Assembly (NCBI GenBank): GCA_027563935.2
Contig: CM050446.2
Span: 110,340,499-110,404,498 of the forward strand
DNA length: 64,000 bases
Direction: 5' to 3'
Origin: Costus lasius
Lineage: Eukaryota > Streptophyta > Magnoliopsida > Zingiberales > Costaceae
This document shows positions 57,335-64,000 of this stretch, piece by piece. The first letter of the stretch is position 1. Every line of letters begins with the position of its first letter. The notes beneath the pieces are model-generated. The model ran no database searches and was not told where the DNA came from. It was given only the letters and a program-made list of their open reading frames with translations. The position numbers and the translations under genes were made by a program.

Positions 57335-58473
57335 CTTGTAGCAAGGAGAAACATAAATCCTTTACTTCTTTCGGTCAAAGTAGCTTGAATCATCAAGAGT
57401 ACTTAATGTAGGAAGAAGATACATAAATTACAAGAAGATGCAGTTTTCAGATTGAGTTTCATTGCAATTCATAATGAACTCATCATTTTGCTCTGGAAAA
57501 AGTTAAATTTGACTAAGGTATCACAAATTCTTTGTTTTTTCTGGCTAAAGAAAGGATATATATTTACTTGGATTAAGGTAGCACTTTCAGGATCCTTAGT
57601 CAAAGCTTAAATGATCAAGATTTCAATGTTGTGAGCATAAATTGCAAGAAACAATAAGAAGAAAAGCAATGTGCAACTGAAGTCTCATTGCATTCTTCTC
57701 TGGATATATTGGACAGTTTACAAAGTTCAAACAACTGCTATTCTAGCCTTTCTAGATCCCCAAAATGCTCAAGAATCCACCTTTTCTGACCAAATACAAT
57801 CATAGAAGGTTTGTTTGTGTTGTAAAATACATTTTCGGAATCATAACAATTGTTTTTATGAGAAATCCAACTAGTATATTGCTGTTCTTCACTAGTATGA
57901 GATATTTTATTACTGTAAGAGAAATATGTAGGGTGAAAGATATTTTCAGAACTACAAAATGTGTTTAGCATTTGTGTAGAACACGGGTTCTAATCGTCGT
58001 AGACGAAAGGAAGTCAGTTCCTATAATTGCCAAAATATATTCAAGAAGATCTGCCCTCTGAAAACAAGACCATCAGAAGGAAATTGTCACCTGGCCTTTG
58101 TAAAACCAAACACTATATGGCACTGTTACTCCAAATTTCATATCATGAGCCAATTCTCGAGAGTTCGAGATCCCTGCTCAGGCCTCCCACGACGTATTAC
58201 TGGGGAGGTGCTGCCAAATTTCTCTTTTAATTTGGTGAAGGAGGTTGGGAGTCTGAGCGTTGGAACACACCCTGTACATATTTTCTTTTCGGATAAAATA
58301 CACTCATTCTTGCCTTTGGCAAAAAGAGTTCGAGATCCCAAGAGCGGGACGACGGAATCTTGGTCTCCACTGTAGTTAATCAGATGAATGCTCTAATTGA
58401 GAACTAAACTAGGAAAAGAAAAAGGATATTTTTCAGTAGATATTGAAACAGAGTTAAGCAAAGCCGCTAGCCT
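57335..58473. other. Between SCPL remnants; no exon recognised
   Basis: This should hold the SCPL segment with the catalytic Asp (SGDQDS region). Both strands lack it. Bases 58140-58370 hold duplicated GAGTTCGAGATCCC (58155-58170 and 58326-58340), which may mark an insertion. Confidence 0.4.
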
Positions 58474-58564
58474 GAACACCCAAACTGGTATTTGATGCTT
58501 AATTATTCTCTTGATAGAGGGAAGCATATCGATATCACCATCTGTGTCACTGTAATTTAGGACA
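58474..58564 (-). pseudogene. SCPL internal exon remnant
   Basis: Minus strand reads [20 protein letters not shown] then IPVWVF, which matches the SCPL stretch directly before the catalytic Asp motif. After VWVF the sequence turns to unrelated RLAALLNS, so the exon is cut there. Confidence 0.75.
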
Positions 58565-59125
58565 CTGCAGCCAAATATATGAAAAAGAATCAGAAAAAAA
58601 GAAAAACTAATTGTGAAAATTTGCTACCATCTATACGCAGAGAAACAGGTTCAATTTCACAGCAACTGGCTTGATTTTGTGAGTGAAATGACTAATTGAT
58701 ATTCAGAAGATCATGTCAAGAGATAATTTATGCAAATAGAGAAGAGAAACAGCAGATTCCGAATTACTATTAGGTCAAGAAACAAACCATGGATTTCGAC
58801 TAAAAACAACAGTCTGAATTGGCCATCATCAGCTAATAGTTCACTAAGTAAAACAACAATGTTTCATCTTTCAAATTCAAGCCATGCTAATTATCTAATT
58901 TCCGCTCGAATTCAGTATCAAAAATACTCAGGCCTCCTCCATAAGATTATAGGAGAATCATGTGATCTTGAAGCATAACAAGAAATAACTTGGATATCCT
59001 ACAAATATGTGCTGATTTTAGTGGACGCTCAATAGGGAAACTTATCAACAATGTGCAAGTTAAGATATTGATCAATGCTGATAGGAAATGAAGGATTGAA
59101 CAGGAGAAGAATTGAAACACCTACT
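58565..59125. other. No gene seen
   Basis: AT-rich sequence, perhaps SCPL intron. No upstream SCPL exon was recognised. Confidence 0.3.
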
Positions 59126-59129
59126 AACT

Positions 59130-59890
59130 GCACATGCTCCAAGGATAAGGTAGCTTTGTTCGATTAGCATGAAGAGCTTCTTGTACTTATGGAAGGTTGA
59201 AGTAGAAACGTACGTGTACGTGTACGTATACATATAACGTATACGTATACGTATAAGGATAAGGTAGCTTTGTTCGATTAGCATGAAGAGCTTCTTGTAC
59301 TTCTGGAAGGTTGACGTATACGTATACATATACATATATATACATACATATACATACATACATATATATACATATATATACATGTATATACATACATATA
59401 CATATATACATATTTATATGTATAAGCCAAATCGTAATTGGTCAATAGGAAAAAAAACTGACCAGTTAAGAATAGCTCAGTTTAGTTATATATGTATACA
59501 TATACATGTACATGTACATATACATGTATATATACATATGTACATATGTATATATGTATACATATGTACCTATGTACATGTATGTATACATATGTACCTA
59601 TGTACATGTATGTATACATATGTACATATGTATACATATGTACATATGTATACATATGTATATGTATACATATGTATATGTATACATATGTATATGTATA
59701 CATATGTATATGTATACATATGTATATGTATACATATGTATATGTATACATATGTATATGTATACATATGTATATGTATACATATGTATATGTATACATA
59801 TGTATATGTATACATATGTATATGTATACATATGTATATGTATATATATCTATATATATATATATATACATAGCCGAATCATAATTGGTC
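59130..59890. repeat. Microsatellite (TATACA/TATGTATACA) between duplicated flanks
   Basis: Bases 59205-59260 hold ACGTAC/ATACGT repeats, 59313-59420 ATACAT repeats and 59490-59870 a long near-perfect ACATATGTATATGTAT array of alternating purine and pyrimidine. Two unique pieces are duplicated: about 75 bp (AAGGATAAGGTAGCTTTG, 59132 and 59247) and about 65 bp (TAATTGGTCAATAGG, 59433 and 59881). All long frames here on both strands are translated repeats. Confidence 0.95.
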
Positions 59891-59939
59891 AATAGGAAAA
59901 AAACTGACCAGGTAAGAATAGCTCAGTTTAGTTTACCAA

Positions 59940-61280
59940 AAAATCAATTCGATTCAATTCGGTTAACCCCGATTCGACGGTTCAAACCTTTTTTTTGCAC
60001 ACCCCTATTGCCTAATAAGAAAATTGACTCATTACTTTATTAGCCTGAATTGACATAACTCAATTATAAAATGCTTAAATCTAAGTTAATAATAATAAAT
60101 TTATTTCTAATATAATTGTGGTAGTTTGACTTAGGTTACAATTGTTTCTCATTATACCCTATAAAAGAAAGTGAAGGAAAAGAATAGATATATACCTTTC
60201 TTTGTTTCCATGTAGAGATAGAAAAGAAGGTGGTTAGAAGTGAAAAAGAACTTAATTACATAGTTTTACTTGCCTAATTTCAATGAAAAACTTAAATACG
60301 ACGTTAAAAATTTGTTTGCTTGTGTTGATTGAGCACACATGGTACATGACCCACTTCCAATAAGCTCCTATTTACCATCAACAAAATTTGTTGCTTGGGC
60401 TCTTTAAAACAAAAAGACTTCAATATATACATTTAATGATGCTTGTCAACCTCAACCACCAAATGGGGTTCATGTCACTAATGAGCTCCTAGTTACCCTC
60501 ATCAACGTGGGTGCTAACTAGTACCATTGCCCACCACATGTATTGTTCGATATAAGGGCTTGGTGATAGACTTCTATAGTGCCCATCAATAGCAATTGTC
60601 GACGATGAGCTCTTGCTTACTAGCAATAGCCTTAGTGAGCTCTACAAATACTAGTACTTGTTTCCTGCGTTTTTGAAACAAGGATTTTGTCATGGGCCTT
60701 CACAATGCTAGCTTGCAATAGCCATTGCTACTAAGCTCATGTTGATGATGAACTCTCATAAACAAATAAAAAAAAAGCCTCTCATCTTTAAGCAATAGAC
60801 TCTATGATGTCTACCAATGTCACTAATACTAGTCATAACCACAAGCAAATCGTGGTGTCTAACACTTACATTGTTTGAAATAAGACTTGCATTGGTCCAA
60901 GCATAATACAAGTGTTATTCCATTATCTTTTTTAAAAATATTTTTTCTTTTCTTTCTCTTCTAAAATAAACGATGTTAACTAAATATTCTAGATTCAATG
61001 GTTGTATAAGAATGATTACGCGCCTCAGTTCCTTTCCTTTTAACTTTATCATAATTTCAAATTGATCAATGTCTGTTTAGATTCAGATTAATCATTTTTA
61101 TCCATAAAAACCCAGCACGGCTAACTACTAGATTTTCTTTAATCAATTTAATCACCCAATAAAAGATTGACTTACATAATAACTATTCCCCAAACCGAAG
61201 AGTTTTAATTTACAAAATCAAGATGATGATTCACTGCTGACTGATTGGAGGAAATAGTTGGTCGAATGTACACTAAGAAG
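59940..61280. other. AT-rich intergenic DNA, no gene seen
   Basis: No coding signal or element boundary. At 59940-60005 the motif CGATTCAATTCGGTTAACC resembles a common plant repeat style also seen near 62890-63010. Confidence 0.35.
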
Positions 61281-61286
61281 ACCTTT

Positions 61287-62464
61287 TTAGGTTGACTTCA
61301 ATCTATCCAGCCGAAACTTCTTCTGCAGTTTTGAAGATTAATTGAAGAAAAAATTAAAAACAAACTGTATGAATGCAAATGGAATTTATAATACAGGAAT
61401 TTAAAGGAATCGCAAACCAAGTGGGAGTGGATGTCAGTGAGGAGAGGCTGAAGGAGTGAGAGCAGGTTGTGGATATCAGACTTGAGCATTTTCTCATCTT
61501 GCCCTTTACCCTTTAGAAAGCCTATGAACATTTCCCTCTCTGGGATGAGCTTCAAAGCTATCTGTTCAATTATTAAGCACAAAATAAGAAATGCATTGAC
61601 CAAAAAAAAAAGTAATTACTTACTGCACTAATACAAGTAATTACTTTCTCTATCAGTATGTGCTGATGTGAAAAGGTACTCAAAGCAATTTCTTTCCAAC
61701 AATATATTAAGATGGTCAACTAGTTTAAACGAAAGAAGATTAAGAGGGGAGAAAAAACAGGTGAGAAATGAAAAAAACGAATGAAAGAAACTTAAATCAA
61801 GTGAATCGCACATGATTTAAATGCCCCTTAAATACCTACAAGGTGCTATGGATATTGAGAATGACTAACCATGAATGATAAACGAGAATGAGGAGTAACA
61901 TGCAGCGGACAATGGAGAAGGATTGGAGGTTGATTATGGTTAAATGAATGATGGAGCAAAGACCCCGAGGAGGATTATGATCTATGGTTGAAGACAGGAA
62001 TGGAAACAGACTGCAATTCAAGAATGATTGGAGCTCGGTTAAGGGTGAAGGTGAACTACGGCTGAAGGTGTAATGTACTAATGTGGATGAGAGTGGATGA
62101 GGGTGACGAGATATATGAAAGATTACAGTTGGGAGAGGGCTGAGCAGACTGCAATTCAAGTGATTGGGTTTTATCCAAATCAAGTATATGAAAAGTAAAA
62201 AAAATCACTTATTTTTTTTTTCATCTTATTCATCTTTTCATTCCTTCTGATTTTCCCTAGATCCTAGGATACAAAACCAAAGTACAACAGCTCAGAGAAA
62301 GCTTTAGACACATAAAATGGTAGATTACCTTGTAAGCAGCAGAAGAAATCCAGCCATGCCATGGTTTCAGCGTGGCTTTATATGCCTCATCAACTAGCTG
62401 TTCAAAGCTCAATTCAGAGTCCCTACTTAGTGCCTCCAGCAGAGCAACACCAAAATCCATGGAC
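61287..62464 (-). CDS. Glycolipid transfer protein (GLTP) family, 3' three exons
   Basis: GLTP-fold proteins carry sphingolipids between membranes in the cytosol. Minus-strand exons 62329-62464, 61418-61561 and 61287-61322 join in phase and end in a TAA. The first reads SMDFGVALLEAL, then AYKATLKPWHGWISSAAYK, which includes the family's lipid-headgroup Trp/His region (WHGW). The second reads IALKLIPEREMFIGFL, then DIHNLLSLLQPLL. The last is KKFRLDRLKST, close to the family's DDLKxS ending. The exons have GT-AG borders and no defect. The N-terminal half (acceptor CAG at 62465) was not found up to 64000: it is either outside the window or lost, so I cannot say whether the gene works. The intron 61562-62328 holds no recognised feature. 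Confidence 0.85.
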
Positions 62465-62579
62465 CTGAAGGGCAGAGACAACTAGAACAAATTCATCATG
62501 CCTTCTCACTTAGCAGCTGGTCACATGACCAAGAACAGGAATACTCGTGTTACTAATTTCAAGCACTACCTAGTAAGCC

Positions 62580-62860
62580 ACAGAATAGCCCTCGTACGGT
62601 TATTCGAGTCGTATCGAGTTGTATCGAGTTAATAGAATTTTTATTAATTTATTATTTATATTTAAAATATAAATGATAAACGGGTTATTCGAGTTGTATC
62701 GAGTTGACCCAATTATATTCGGGACGAACACAGTTTGACCCAATTAATTAAATGGATCGTGTTCGGGTTGGCTTAATCGAGTCACGGGTTACAGCTGACA
62801 TGACCCGTCTATACTCCGCTGACCCGAATTGCCAGGTCTAAGCCTTCATTTTGAATGGAC
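62580..62860. repeat. Dispersed plant repeat (GTATCGAGTT-rich)
   Basis: Motifs GTCGTATCGAGTTGTATCGAGTT, GTATCGAGTTGACCCAATT and GACCCAATTAATTAAATGG recur within 250 bases. The style (GTGTTCGGGTTGG, TGACCCG) is that of dispersed non-coding repeats seen in many plant genomes. No ends were fixed. Confidence 0.45.
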
Positions 62861-63282
62861 AATTATATATAAAACTAGGGGGTGTTCACGGTTTGGTGCG
62901 AACAAAACCGATTAAATCGATTTGAAAAAAAATAAAAACTATTCCTCAACTATTTGAACCGATTAACCAATTTTTTAGTACGGTTAATTAAAAACCGACG
63001 ATTAACCAAATTTTTTATATGTAAAAAAAATATTCAAAATAATAAAATATTTTATGATAAATAAATATAAATATTTTCGGTTAAACATCGATTTTCAGTT
63101 AATCATTGATTTTTGACAATTGCGCAAGCGTTCGTCTCTGCAGATAGAATTGCCGTCTAGCTCTTCGATGCATTATGTGTACCAAGATTCACGGGTTGCC
63201 CGTTCATCTACGCTTCACTCGACGAGCTGTGATATGTATCTCGAGGAGAAAAACAAATTCTTATGCATGTACTCGCTTATTG
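62861..63282. other. No gene seen
   Basis: Contains ACCGATTAAATCGA-like and ACCGATTAACCAA-like motifs near 62907-63010, probably another short dispersed repeat. The GLTP N-terminal exon is not here. Confidence 0.35.
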
Positions 63283-64000
63283 TCATGCTCCGGACTTAAA
63301 GTTTTTCGATGGACATTCGTACCGCTAATTTTCAAGAGTGAAATCAACCCAATTAGAAAAACCGAAATTCTAAATTTGAAATTATCTCATGGTCAATCCT
63401 AATTTTGATCGATCAACCCAGAAATCCACCATGCCACTCGATTTTGCTTCCTTGATAAATTCCGGTACTGACGTCACACCTGTGTCAGCCCAATTTCAAA
63501 ATTCCGCTTCGATTTCAGCCATTGACCCGTGTGTTCACTGACTCTACTTGCTTGCTGACGTCAACCATCTCGAATAGAAATCGTCGAATCTCCATTGACT
63601 TGGTCGTTGTCTCGTTTCAAACGCTTAACATGTTCGAATACGTTGCCGCATCTCTATGTCTGCAATGTTCTTTCGCCTTCGTATGAGTGTCGCCTGCACT
63701 CGTTCGCCGGCAATCGTCGCCGGGGAAGGTAGTCGCCACTCTTCAACCTTCAGTCGTCGGCAATCGCCTGCTGCTGGAGCTTCTTGGAGATGGCGACGAA
63801 CGTCGCCGCAAACCAATGGAGACGGGGAAGAAGATGGAGAAGAAGCCTTGTTTATTCTCAGAAACTTACAGCAGCCTCTCGTCTCTCATCGTCGGCCCCC
63901 CTGGCCACCGACCCCTCTTCCCCTCCCTCGCCATCGACCCCCGGGTGGCCGATTACAGTCACTTACTCCTACAAGATCCCTCGTCGTCCGATGTCTCCCC
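63283..64000 (-). repeat. LTR-like repeat, cut by window end
   Basis: It starts TGTCATGCTCCGG and shares the layout of 22988-24338: TGACGTCA-type blocks near 63470 and 63556, then a GC-rich part with CCCTCGCC and GGCCGATTACAGTCACTTACTCC. The GC-rich frames, such as 63625-63816, are not considered genes. Confidence 0.4.

Noticed and set aside
59283..59895. Several open frames of 77-196 codons (Tyr/Ile/Val/Met rich) on both strands
   Set aside because: They are translations of the TATACA-type microsatellite, in all frames and both strands.

Overview
This is nuclear DNA of a flowering plant. It carries introns with GT-AG borders, plant gene families (STIG1-like, auxilin-like, SCPL, GLTP, ADH1-type) and Ty3/gypsy and Ty1/copia retroelements. 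The GC-rich STIG1-like coding sequence beside AT-rich introns hints at a monocot, but that is a guess. Nothing bacterial or viral was seen.

The backbone is one intact gene: cytosolic tryptophanyl-tRNA synthetase (TrpRS), minus strand, 13798-21855. It has 12 exons and a 400-residue reading frame that joins without a break. Around it the window is built largely from broken copies of the same gene. I count 14 extra copies of its 5' end (promoter/5'UTR, exon 1, intron 1, exon 2, start of intron 2), although one of these is exon 2 only. They lie at 8648-10258 (minus), 25205-28580 (plus), 31458-31896 (minus) and in a tandem array of 0.7-0.8 kb units at 44700-53895 (minus). Three partial copies of its 3' half lie at 7700-8440, 28581-31440 and, inverted, 42076-44699. 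An inverted piece of intron 3 lies at 6912-7240. An auxilin-like pseudogene is duplicated along with it (10441-13466 and 32110-40915).

Retroelements cut into this patchwork. A gypsy element runs off the left edge (gag-protease, PBS, 5' LTR; 1-3834). Four solo LTRs have perfect 5-bp target duplications: 26285-27909 (GGAGG), 37780-39458 (CCTAG), 47463-49195 (AGTAT) and 50482-52176 (CTCTC). The CCTAG one is nested in another LTR-like insert. A decayed copia element without a 5' LTR (32656-37200) has replaced about 2 kb of auxilin-like sequence.

Right of the array lie an ADH1-type pseudogene (54301-56937) broken by a foldback MITE and a bare poly(T) tract, a serine carboxypeptidase-like remnant (57170-58564), a purine/pyrimidine-alternating microsatellite (59130-59890), and the 3' three exons of a GLTP-family gene (61287-62464). 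A STIG1-like pseudogene (24818-25200) is fused directly to a TrpRS fragment.

The most unusual feature is the repeated amplification of the first two exons of a housekeeping aminoacyl-tRNA synthetase in both orientations beside its intact parent. Such a layout could make double-stranded or antisense RNA against TrpRS; that consequence is inference. All coordinates and identities were read by eye, with no alignment program.
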